The notes below the pieces were generated by a model. It worked only from the letters and a program-made list of their open reading frames with translations. It was not told where the DNA came from and made no database searches. From positions 1 through 13,772 of the forward strand of contig JAPPKT010000206.1 of the NCBI GenBank assembly GCA_028819675.1: 13,772 nucleotides of DNA, given 5' to 3'. The translations under genes were made by a program, and so were the position numbers. The stretch's first letter is position 1; each line of letters begins with the position of its first letter. Origin of the DNA: Caldilineaceae bacterium. GTDB lineage: Bacteria; Chloroflexota; Anaerolineae; Caldilineales; Caldilineaceae. Of this stretch, positions 1 to 6,871 are shown piece after piece.

Positions 1-2
1 TC

Positions 3-893
3 AGAATCCTCGAAGGCGACCGCGGCTACTACCGCAAAGAGGTGGAAACCGGCCCTAACTGTGTACTCCAGCTCTGCGACATCCGCGGCCTCGGCGCCAG
101 GCGCGACATTCTCGTCTCCACCTTCGTCAACCCCATCTACATCTACGACGACGACCTGAACTGTCTCTGGAACTGCCACTTCTACGGCGGTGCCGGCCAT
201 TCTCACGACTTCTACGACATTGACGGCGACGGCAAGGAGGAGGCCTTCATCGGCTACTGCTGCGTGCGCGCCGACGGCCTCAAAGTCTGGTGGCGGCCCG
301 ATCTCGAGCCCCACCTCGAGGAGATGACCCGCGCCCCCCACGTCGACCACCTGCACGTCCACGACATCGACGAAGACGGCAAACCCGAACTGCTCATGGT
401 CGCCGGCAAGGACCTGGTCGTCCTCGATGCCGCGACCGGCCAAGACCGCTGGATCTTCGAAGGCACGCACATCCAGACCTGCGCCGTGGGCAATTTCCGC
501 CCCGAGATGGACGGCAAGCAGCTGTTTGTCACCGAACGCCGCCTCCACCGCGACCAGGCCCACATAGGCTTCCGTGCCTATCTCGTCGACTGCAACGGCA
601 ATGAGATCTGGCGCATGGAAAAGGCCGGCTACGGCAGAACAATTCGGTTGGCTGGCGCCGATTCAGATCTTATCTTCGCCGAATGTCAGGGAAAGAAGCC
701 CAAGCTCATCGACGGGCACGCAAACATCATTCAGGAGCTGGATATGCCGCTGCACACCTACGCCGAAGACCGCTTCGATGACGGCGACACCGGCGTGCGT
801 GCACTTTTCGAAATTGCCGATACCAACGGCGACGGCAAGCTGGAACTGTTGGGTTACAACCGGACGCGCCTGTGGCATTGGGTGCAGGATTAG
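3..893 (+). CDS. Rhamnogalacturonan-lyase-like (PL11-type) beta-propeller protein, 5' partial
   Basis: The reading frame is open to the left edge, so this is the C-terminal part of a longer protein; the GTG at 42 is internal. Three acidic calcium-loop motifs of the DxDxDG kind are visible: DIDGDGKEE (216-242), DIDEDGKPE (from 363) and DTNGDGKLE (from 819). A PQQ/propeller-like strand, VVLDAATGQDRWIF, follows the second. The order 'IYDDDLNCLW', 'GHSHDFYDIDGDG', 'VDHLHVHDIDEDG', 'IQTCAVGNFRPEMDG', 'LVDCNGNEIW' resembles, from memory, the calcium-binding beta-propeller of family 11 rhamnogalacturonan lyases, which cleave the pectin rhamnogalacturonan I backbone. The catalytic part cannot be judged because the N-terminus is missing, and any signal peptide would lie outside the window. 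It sits 88 bp upstream of a solute-binding lipoprotein gene in the same direction. A non-enzymatic FG-GAP/VCBS repeat protein is the main alternative. The propeller fold is fairly certain; the lyase activity is not. Confidence 0.6.
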   Translation, partial: RILEGDRGYYRKEVETGPNCVLQLCDIRGLGARRDILVSTFVNPIYIYDDDLNCLWNCHFYGGAGHSHDFYDIDGDGKEEAFIGYCCVRADGLKVWWRPDLEPHLEEMTRAPHVDHLHVHDIDEDGKPELLMVAGKDLVVLDAATGQDRWIFEGTHIQTCAVGNFRPEMDGKQLFVTERRLHRDQAHIGFRAYLVDCNGNEIWRMEKAGYGRTIRLAGADSDLIFAECQGKKPKLIDGHANIIQELDMPLHTYAEDRFDDGDTGVRALFEIADTNGDGKLELLGYNRTRLWHWVQD

Positions 894-939
894 CCGATAG
901 GAGTTGAAGGCTTTGTATCTCGTATTCGACGGTCAGTAC

Positions 940-956
940 TTGTAAACCTTTTGCAA
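940..956. promoter_or_regulatory. Candidate operator: LacI-family-like palindrome upstream of SBP1
   Basis: TTGTAAA and TTTGCAA half-sites are separated by CCT. The two 7-bp arms are complementary at 6 of 7 positions. The site ends 12 bp before the SBP1 Shine-Dalgarno sequence, where a bound repressor would block transcription or initiation. TTGnAAA/TTTnCAA half-sites are typical of LacI/GalR-family sugar regulators, but no LacI-type gene lies in the window. I could not find a convincing -35/-10 pair beside it. Confidence 0.35.
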
Positions 957-981
957 CTGCGCACAATCAAGGAGAAAACGA

Positions 982-3006
982 ATGAAGAGCCTGAAAAACA
1001 GCAGTAACTGGATTTCGCGGCGCGAGTTCATGCGCGTTTCCGGTGTGGCCACCGCCGGTCTGGTGGCCGTAGCCTGCGGCGCCGGCGGAGAACCGCAGGA
1101 AGAAATGGCCGCCGAACCGGCCGCCGACGAGGCGCCGGCCGCAGAAGCCGCCGCTCCGGCCGCCTCGGACAGCATGTACAGCGAAGCCCCCATGCTGGCG
1201 GAAATGGTCGCCGCAGGCGATCTGCCCCCCGTTGACGAGCGGCTGCCTGCCAGTCCCGCTGTCTTGGAAGCCGTCGAGCAGGTTGGCGTGTACGGCGGTA
1301 CCATCCGGCGCGGCTTCAAGGGCGTCTCCGACCGCTGGGGCCCGACCAAGATGCAGAACGAGTCCCTCACCTGGTACAACATGGACCTCACCCTGCGCCC
1401 CAACATGGTCGAATCCTGGGAAACCAACGATGACGCCACCGTTTGGACATTCAACCTGCGCGAGGGGCTGAAGTGGTCGGACGGATCGCCGTTCGACAGC
1501 GAAAGCTTCACGTGGTGGTACGAAAACCATTTCTCCAACGAGGACCTGACCCCCGCAGTCTCGATTCGCTGGGGAACCGGTACCCCGCGCGTACCCATGG
1601 TCGTGTCTGCCCCCGACAACAACACGGTCATGATGACCTTCGAACATCCCAAGCCCCTCTTCGCCTTCGATGTGACCCGCTCCCACTGCTTCTCGCCGGG
1701 CCACTACATGCAGCAGTTCCACATCGATCTGACCGATGACAAAGAGGGCCTCGAAGCCCAGATCGATGAAGCCGGCGTCGACTCCTGGGACCAGTACTAC
1801 GTCGACCGCAACTGGTGGTACTTGAACCCGGACCGCCCCAACATCGGCCCCTGGCTGTCCAAGAACGAGCTCTCCTCCGAGCTGTTCCTCATGGAGCGCA
1901 ATCCCTACTTCTGGCAGGTGGACGAGGAGGGCAAGCAGCTCCCCTACATCGACAAGGTGACACACCGCCTCTTCGACACCAACGACGTCTTCAACCTGCG
2001 CGTCATCAACGGCGAGGTCGACTTCCAGTCCCGTCACATCCAGACGGGCAACTTCACGCTCTACAAAGAGAATGAAGATGCCGGCGAATACCGCGTCATC
2101 ATCGGTACCTCGACCCGGCATGAAGTCGTGACCCCCAACCAGGGCGCACAGGACCCACGCGTGCGCGAACTGTTCCAGAACCGCGACGTGCGCATCGCCA
2201 TGTCACTGGCAGTCGACCGCGATGCACTCAACGAGCTCGTGTGGGACGGCCTATTGACACCGCGTCAGTACAGTCCCCTCGATCAGTCGCCCCAGTACTA
2301 CGCCAAGCTGACCGAAGCCTACGCCGGCTACGACCCCGACCGCGCCAACCAGCTCCTCGACGACGCCGGTTACGCCGAGCGCGATTCCGACGGCTTCAGG
2401 CTTTGGAAGGACGGCAGTGGCGAGACTCTGAGCTTCATCATCGAGGGCACCTCCCAGCCCGGCACGCCCGAAGAAGACTCGGTCCTCACCATCATCAAGT
2501 ACTATGAAGATATCGGCCTCAAGGCCACCTACAAAGGCATGGAGCGGTCGCTCTACACAGAGCACTGGTCTGCCAATACCCAGGACGCTGTCTACTGGGG
2601 TGGCTATCGCGATCTGCTGCCCATTCTCACCCCGTCTCCTTGGATCGGTACTGAGCTCGACCGCCCCTGGGCAGGCGCCTTCGGCCGCTGGAAAGTCGAC
2701 GAGAACGACGCCAATGGCGAACCGCCCCCGGACGGCCACTTCCTCTGGGACATCTGGGAGATCTGGGACCAGGTCAGCGCCGAGCCGGATCCCGCCAGAC
2801 GCGACGAGTTGTTCTTCCAGATTCTTGACATCTGGGCCGAAGAGATTCCGATCGTCGGCTACCTCGGACAGTCCCCGGCCCTGATCATCATGAAGAACCA
2901 GATGCACAACTACATCTCAGGCCAGCCCGTCAATGACGGCCTGGAGGACGAGCACTTCCTGAATCCGCAGCTGCTCTTCTGGGAAGATCCTGAGAATCAC
3001 ATGTAG
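982..3006 (+). CDS. ABC transporter solute-binding lipoprotein 1 (SBP_bac_5 / oligopeptide-oligosaccharide type)
   Basis: This 674-residue extracytoplasmic receptor would deliver ligand to the permease pair encoded downstream. The N-terminus has a twin-arginine motif (S12-RREFM-R18), a hydrophobic stretch and a lipobox ending at C32, followed by an Ala/Glu/Pro-rich tether (about 34-63). The motif LPPVDERLP (81-89) followed by YGG (104-106) is the signature of the long family 5 receptors that include AgpA-like alpha-galactoside binders as well as peptide binders, so ligand class cannot be read from homology alone. The conserved blocks 'NPYFWQVD..GKQLPYIDK' and 'NRDVRIAMSLAVDR' place it firmly in SBP_bac_5. 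The start is fixed by AAGGAG at 969-974, 7 nt before the ATG. It is a paralogue of the product at 3772-5793, and they share a 21-nt identical DNA block (1936-1956 and 4741-4761). Peptide, nickel or oligosaccharide ligands are all possible; the neighbours favour a sugar. Confidence 0.93.
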   Translation: MKSLKNSSNWISRREFMRVSGVATAGLVAVACGAGGEPQEEMAAEPAADEAPAAEAAAPAASDSMYSEAPMLAEMVAAGDLPPVDERLPASPAVLEAVEQVGVYGGTIRRGFKGVSDRWGPTKMQNESLTWYNMDLTLRPNMVESWETNDDATVWTFNLREGLKWSDGSPFDSESFTWWYENHFSNEDLTPAVSIRWGTGTPRVPMVVSAPDNNTVMMTFEHPKPLFAFDVTRSHCFSPGHYMQQFHIDLTDDKEGLEAQIDEAGVDSWDQYYVDRNWWYLNPDRPNIGPWLSKNELSSELFLMERNPYFWQVDEEGKQLPYIDKVTHRLFDTNDVFNLRVINGEVDFQSRHIQTGNFTLYKENEDAGEYRVIIGTSTRHEVVTPNQGAQDPRVRELFQNRDVRIAMSLAVDRDALNELVWDGLLTPRQYSPLDQSPQYYAKLTEAYAGYDPDRANQLLDDAGYAERDSDGFRLWKDGSGETLSFIIEGTSQPGTPEEDSVLTIIKYYEDIGLKATYKGMERSLYTEHWSANTQDAVYWGGYRDLLPILTPSPWIGTELDRPWAGAFGRWKVDENDANGEPPPDGHFLWDIWEIWDQVSAEPDPARRDELFFQILDIWAEEIPIVGYLGQSPALIIMKNQMHNYISGQPVNDGLEDEHFLNPQLLFWEDPENHM

Positions 3007-3030
3007 GGCGAAGTAAAGTACGGGAAACTT

Positions 3031-3132
3031 GCGATAGCGTGCGTGAGCACGCCGTCGCATTCGGGTTCCCGCTTTCGTGCAACGAATGCGGACGGCGCAA
3101 CGGTTCCAATCCCCCACGCACCGTTGCGCCGT
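3031..3132. repeat. Cluster of overlapping inverted repeats after SBP1
   Basis: There are three hairpin-forming elements in about 100 bp. (a) GCGTGC-GTGA-GCACGC at 3037-3052 has a GNRA-type loop, with a further 5-bp outer stem TGCGA/TCGCA (3030-3034 with 3055-3059). (b) A 14-bp stem with one bulged base pairs 3050-3063 with 3083-3097. (c) A perfect 13-bp stem pairs 3092-3104 (ACGGCGCAACGGT) with 3120-3132 around a 15-nt loop. Stems (b) and (c) share 3092-3097, and (a) and (b) share 3050-3052 plus the outer arm, so neighbouring stems exclude each other. No T-run follows stem (c), so it is not a canonical intrinsic terminator. It could be a dispersed repetitive element or an mRNA-stabilising or attenuating structure. 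Confidence 0.6.
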
Positions 3133-3170
3133 TCAAATCCGGCGCCCACCAACCGAGACTGGCAACCCCT

Positions 3171-3680
3171 ATGGCATCGACCGAACGGCCGGCCCGCCCG
3201 CGATTCACCTCAGTTAAAACCTACAAGCACGCAGCCGGCCATCCCACCTTCTGGTATCCGCCTGAATGGCAGCTCCAGGAGACCGATACGCCCCATCCGG
3301 CCGTAAGCCTCTATCCGGATCCCTCCGACGAGGCCACCTTCATCTCCATTACAGTCCAGGATATGGGCCAGCCGCTGGCCGCGGAGGAGAGTTCGCTGCT
3401 CGCGGAAGGTATCGAGGAAGGGCTGAACCAACTTGATCAGTGTGTGGTCGAGAGGCTGGATGCCCTTGACGACGTGGGCGACTGGTGCCGGGAGTGGGTC
3501 TGCACCTTCGTGCAGGATGGGACCACCCGTCGCCGCCGTGCCCGTCTTTTCTGCGCCGCGCAATATCTGTATTCGGTCGTGGTTCAGGGCGCATCGACCG
3601 AGCGCTACGAATACTGGCGTGGCATGATGGAATGGGTCATGTTGACCGTCTCGAATACCACCGTCGATATGGGCTCGTAG
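3171..3680 (+). CDS. Hypothetical soluble protein, PsbP/DcrB-like (tentative)
   Basis: I do not recognise this as a named gene. The 169-residue product has no signal peptide or membrane segment. It opens with 'HPTFWYPPEWQLQE..HPAVSLYPDP', then 'ATFISITVQDMG', a helical Glu/Leu-rich middle, and ends with an amphipathic strand-helix pattern 'YLYSVVVQG..ERYEYWRGMMEWVMLTV'. This general plan (Y-P-x-x-W start, strand with xxISITV, late 'aY.....G....Y......f..i..S') resembles the PsbP/Mog1/DcrB-like (DUF1795) fold, but the match is from memory and weak. The frame also opens at GTG 3039, but those extra 44 codons run through the inverted-repeat cluster and do not look conserved, so I chose ATG 3171; neither start has a clear Shine-Dalgarno sequence. 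It sits between two paralogous solute-binding genes, suggesting a role tied to the transporter, but no function can be assigned. Confidence 0.7.
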   Translation: MASTERPARPRFTSVKTYKHAAGHPTFWYPPEWQLQETDTPHPAVSLYPDPSDEATFISITVQDMGQPLAAEESSLLAEGIEEGLNQLDQCVVERLDALDDVGDWCREWVCTFVQDGTTRRRRARLFCAAQYLYSVVVQGASTERYEYWRGMMEWVMLTVSNTTVDMGS

Positions 3681-3771
3681 ACTGCCTCGCCCCGGGCAAT
3701 CTCTGATCGTACATTGTCCCTGAGATTCCAAACACTCTTTTTTTCGTTTTGAGCGAAAGGAACAGAACACG

Positions 3772-5793
3772 ATGAAGGACGGAATGGATCGTAGAACTTT
3801 CCTGCGCATGAGCGGGCTTTCGGCCGCCGCCGCAGTCGCGGCTGCTTGCGGCGCCCCCGGCGGCGACGCCGAACCGGAGGCCGCGGACGAGGCCCCAGTG
3901 GCCGAGGAGGCCCCCGCCGCCGATTCAGCCTCGATGTCCAAGTACAACGAGTCGCCTCTGCTCGCCGAGCGCGTCGCCGCCGGCACGCTCCCGCCGGTCG
4001 ATGAGCGCCTCCCTGCCAATCCTGTGGTCATCGAACCCCTCGACGAAATTGGCCAGTACGGCGGCACCACCCGCGTTGCCATCGGTAACCCCAATCACCT
4101 CTTCGGCGACCCACAGGCCGTCATGGGCACCGAGCTCATCCTGCGCATCGCCCCCGACTTCTCATCCATCACCAGCGGCTTGGCCGAAAGCTGGGAGTTC
4201 AACGAGGACGCCACCGAGCAGATCCTGCATCTGCGCGAGGGTCTCATGTGGTCCGACGGCGCCCCCTTCAGCGCCGACGACTTCATCTTCTCCTGGCATG
4301 ACCTCTGGCTCAACGACGAGTACGCCCCCGGTGGTCCGCCATCCGCTTGGAAGGCGGGAGCGTCAGCCGCCGGCGACCCACTGGAGATGGAGAAAATCGA
4401 CGATTACACGATCAAGCTCTCCTTCTCCAAACCGTACCCCCTGATCGTCTTGCACGAGACCTTCTACGCCGGTTCGCAAGGCGGCCTCTGGCAGCCGGCA
4501 CACTACCTGAAGCAGTTCCACCCCGCCTACGGCGACGCCGACGAGATCGCCGCAATGACCGAAGATGCCGGTTTCGAGGAATGGCACCAGCTCCTGCGCG
4601 ATAAAGGCCGCGTCGGTTCGACCATCCCGGCACAGGTCGGACTGCCCGGCATGACCGCCTTCATTCGCGTCGACGACGCCCCCGACCATCACACCTACGA
4701 ACGCAATCCCTACTACTGGAAGGTGGACACCCAGGGCAACCAGCTCCCCTACATCGACAAGACGATCGTCTTTGTCATCGACAACCGCGAAGTCGCCAAC
4801 GCCAAGCTGATCGCCGGCGAGCTGGAGTTCTCCGGTCGTCAGGCAGACCTCGCCAACATGGAGCTCTATCAGGCCAACCTGGAGTCGGCAGATCTTAAGA
4901 TCAAGATGTGGAAGTCGACCTTCCCCGGCCGTACCATCATTGTGCCCAACCATACGCACAAGGACCCGCAGGTGCGGGAATTCTTCGGCAACAAGGACGT
5001 ACGTCACGCGATGTCGATAGCAATCAATCGCGAAGAGATCAACGACGTCGTCTACTTCGGTCTGGGCGAGCCGCGCCAGTGGGCGGCCTGGCCCAATTCA
5101 AGATACTACCAGGCAGGTGACGAAGACAACTGGGCCCAGTTCGATCCCGACATGGCGATGGATCTGCTCGACCAGGCCGGCTATACCGAAAAGGACTCCG
5201 ACGGCTTCCGTCTCTTCCCCGACGGCTCGCGCGTCAGTTGGGTCATCCAGCTCGATACCGAGCAGGCCGACATCATCGACGTGTTTGAGCTTGTCGTCGA
5301 ACAGTGGCGCGCCGTCGGCCTCGACCCGTCTATCAGGCCGATCAATCGCTCCCATCTCAACGAACTCGTGGCTGCCAACGATATGGGCATGTCCGGTTGG
5401 GAAGGCGACATCTCCGATATCACCTGGGTCTGGTGCTCCCGCCTCAACCACCCCGGTCAGTGCAACGTGCCCTGGGGCAAAGGCTATGACATCTGGCTGG
5501 ACGGCGACCAGGAGAGCGAAATCGCCGTCGAACCCCCGGACGAGGTCGCCTGGGTCTATCACCGCTGGCAGGAAATGATCGACGCCGTCTCCGAAGAAGA
5601 GCACGTCGCCATCGCCCGCGAGCTGTGGGAATGGTTCTACGACTTCCTGCCCGGCTTCGGCACCGTCGGCATTCCCAAGCCGGTCGTCATGAAGAAGAAC
5701 CTGACCAACTTCCCCGACGACGGTGTATGGGGCTTCTCCGTCATTCGGGCAGTGCCTGTCCATCCTGAGCAGTTCTTCTATAAGCAGAGTTAA
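3772..5793 (+). CDS. ABC transporter solute-binding lipoprotein 2 (SBP_bac_5 / oligopeptide-oligosaccharide type)
   Basis: This 673-residue receptor has the same plan as the product at 982-3006. A twin-arginine motif (D6-RRTFL-R12) is followed by an Ala-rich hydrophobic stretch with lipobox Cys C26, an acidic/Ala/Pro tether to about residue 55, then LPPVDERLP (73-81), YGG (96-98), 'NPYYWKVD..GNQLPYIDK' and 'NKDVRHAMSIAINR'. It would be exported folded by the Tat route, then anchored by lipid. AAAGGA (3756-3761) lies 10 nt before the chosen ATG; an ATG four codons in (3784) is also preceded by AAGGA but at only 4 nt. The gene is followed after 79 bp by the permease genes, so it is the receptor most directly linked to them. 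The two receptors differ considerably in sequence, so they may bind different sizes or forms of one ligand class. The ligand is unknown. Confidence 0.93.
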   Translation: MKDGMDRRTFLRMSGLSAAAAVAAACGAPGGDAEPEAADEAPVAEEAPAADSASMSKYNESPLLAERVAAGTLPPVDERLPANPVVIEPLDEIGQYGGTTRVAIGNPNHLFGDPQAVMGTELILRIAPDFSSITSGLAESWEFNEDATEQILHLREGLMWSDGAPFSADDFIFSWHDLWLNDEYAPGGPPSAWKAGASAAGDPLEMEKIDDYTIKLSFSKPYPLIVLHETFYAGSQGGLWQPAHYLKQFHPAYGDADEIAAMTEDAGFEEWHQLLRDKGRVGSTIPAQVGLPGMTAFIRVDDAPDHHTYERNPYYWKVDTQGNQLPYIDKTIVFVIDNREVANAKLIAGELEFSGRQADLANMELYQANLESADLKIKMWKSTFPGRTIIVPNHTHKDPQVREFFGNKDVRHAMSIAINREEINDVVYFGLGEPRQWAAWPNSRYYQAGDEDNWAQFDPDMAMDLLDQAGYTEKDSDGFRLFPDGSRVSWVIQLDTEQADIIDVFELVVEQWRAVGLDPSIRPINRSHLNELVAANDMGMSGWEGDISDITWVWCSRLNHPGQCNVPWGKGYDIWLDGDQESEIAVEPPDEVAWVYHRWQEMIDAVSEEEHVAIARELWEWFYDFLPGFGTVGIPKPVVMKKNLTNFPDDGVWGFSVIRAVPVHPEQFFYKQS

Positions 5794-5804
5794 CGCCAAC
5801 TTTC

Positions 5805-5850
5805 GGCCAGTGGATGGTGGCTCGTTGCTACGAGTCGCTGTCCTCTGGCC
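5805..5850 (+). repeat. Nested hairpin between SBP2 and permease 1
   Basis: The outer stem GGCCAG/CTGGCC (5805-5810 with 5845-5850) encloses a tight inner hairpin CTCGT-TGCT-ACGAG (5821-5834). No T-run follows. In binding-protein-dependent transporter operons such as malE-malF, an intercistronic stem-loop protects the receptor mRNA and lowers permease expression; this one is in the matching position. The role is inferred from position only. Confidence 0.4.
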
Positions 5851-5872
5851 CTTGCCTTCTGGAACTTGGGCT

Positions 5873-6871
5873 ATGCGTGAGTACATTCTGCGGCGGGTCA
5901 TACAGCTGATCCCGACCCTGATCCTGATCTCCATCGTCAGCTTTACCATCATTCAGCTCCCGCCGGGTGACTACGTCACGACCTACGTGGCCAACCTTGC
6001 CGCGGCCGGTGAAGAACTGAGCGAAGAGGAAATCGCCGCACTGGAAGAGCACTATGGCCTGAACCAGCCCGGATACATTCAATACATCAAGTGGATCACG
6101 AACTTCGTGCAAGGCGATATGGGGCTCTCCTTTTACTGGGATCGCCCGGTCAACCGGCTGATCGGCGAACGCCTGATGCTGACCATGATCATGTCCTTCT
6201 TCACCCTCCTCTTCGTCTACGCCATGGCCATCCCCATCGGCATCTACTCCGCCGTTCGCCAGTATAGCTTGGCCGACTACCTGTTTACTTTCATCGGTTT
6301 CATCGGCTTGGCGACGCCCAACTTCCTTTTGGCACTCATCTTCATGTACATAGGCATAAAAGTCTTCGGGGCCAGCGCAGGCGGTCTCTTTTCCACTGAG
6401 TACCTGGATGCAGACTGGAGCGTAGCCAAGGTCTGGGACATGCTGAAGCACATGTGGTTGCCGGTCGTGATCGTCGGCACCGCCGGCACCGCCGGTACCA
6501 TCCGCGTGATGCGCGCAACGACTCTGGACGAGATCGGACGCCCCTATGTGGAGACCGCGCGGTCTAAGGGCCTGCGCGAAGGTCGGCTCACCATGAAATA
6601 CCCTGTGCGCGTTGCCCTGAACCCGATTCTGAGCACCATCGGCTGGCGCCTTCCCGAAATCGTCTCCGGCACCGTTCTCGTGGCTCTCGTTCTGAATCTG
6701 CCAACCACCGGGCCCCTGCTCTGGCGCGCGCTGATGTCCCAGGACCTCTACCTGGCCGCCAGCATGATCATGATTTTAAGCACGCTCACCCTGATCGGGA
6801 CACTGATCTCGGATATCCTCCTCGCATGGGTCGATCCGCGCATACGTTACGGGGAGCGGGGAACAACATGA
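5873..6871 (+). CDS. ABC transporter permease 1 (DppB/OppB type)
   Basis: This 332-residue inner-membrane subunit of a family 5 importer has the typical OppB/DppB length. It opens with the family-typical MREYILRRVIQLIPTL, a first membrane helix (about 10-29), then a periplasmic loop containing 'EEEIAALEEHYGLNQP' and 'GDMGLSFYWDRPV'. At least five more hydrophobic segments follow (about 103-127, 135-163, 195-212, 260-277 and 298-319). The cytoplasmic EAA-type coupling loop is 'RPYVETARSKGL' (223-234). The frame is open upstream into SBP2 as far as about 5723, but the conserved N-terminus starts at ATG 5873, so I rejected the longer version. No Shine-Dalgarno sequence is visible before it, which suggests weak or coupled initiation. 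The last codons overlap the next permease by 4 bp (ATGA). It pairs with the product of 6868-8052 to form the channel. Confidence 0.93.
   Translation: MREYILRRVIQLIPTLILISIVSFTIIQLPPGDYVTTYVANLAAAGEELSEEEIAALEEHYGLNQPGYIQYIKWITNFVQGDMGLSFYWDRPVNRLIGERLMLTMIMSFFTLLFVYAMAIPIGIYSAVRQYSLADYLFTFIGFIGLATPNFLLALIFMYIGIKVFGASAGGLFSTEYLDADWSVAKVWDMLKHMWLPVVIVGTAGTAGTIRVMRATTLDEIGRPYVETARSKGLREGRLTMKYPVRVALNPILSTIGWRLPEIVSGTVLVALVLNLPTTGPLLWRALMSQDLYLAASMIMILSTLTLIGTLISDILLAWVDPRIRYGERGTT

Noticed and set aside
967..2121. Long minus-strand open frame (384 codons) opposite receptor 1
   Set aside because: It is the low-complexity complement of a well-supported gene; GC-rich codon use leaves long antisense frames and no domain is recognisable.
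3694..3744. Possible intrinsic terminator before receptor 2 (weak stems and a T7 run at 3738-3744)
   Set aside because: The bulged 7-bp stem ends 17 nt before the T-run, too far for a canonical terminator.
3210..4094. Minus-strand open frame (294 codons) across the hypothetical gene and receptor 2 start
   Set aside because: The plus-strand frames encode a Tat lipoprotein and a protein-like sequence; the antisense product is Ser/Ala/Gly-rich and unstructured.
5723..5872. N-terminal extension of permease 1
   Set aside because: It overlaps receptor 2 and precedes the family-typical MREYILRRV start; the added residues do not look like a membrane-protein N-terminus.
5098..5952. Minus-strand open frame (284 codons) opposite the end of receptor 2
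   Set aside because: Antisense shadow of the receptor with no ribosome binding site and no known motif.
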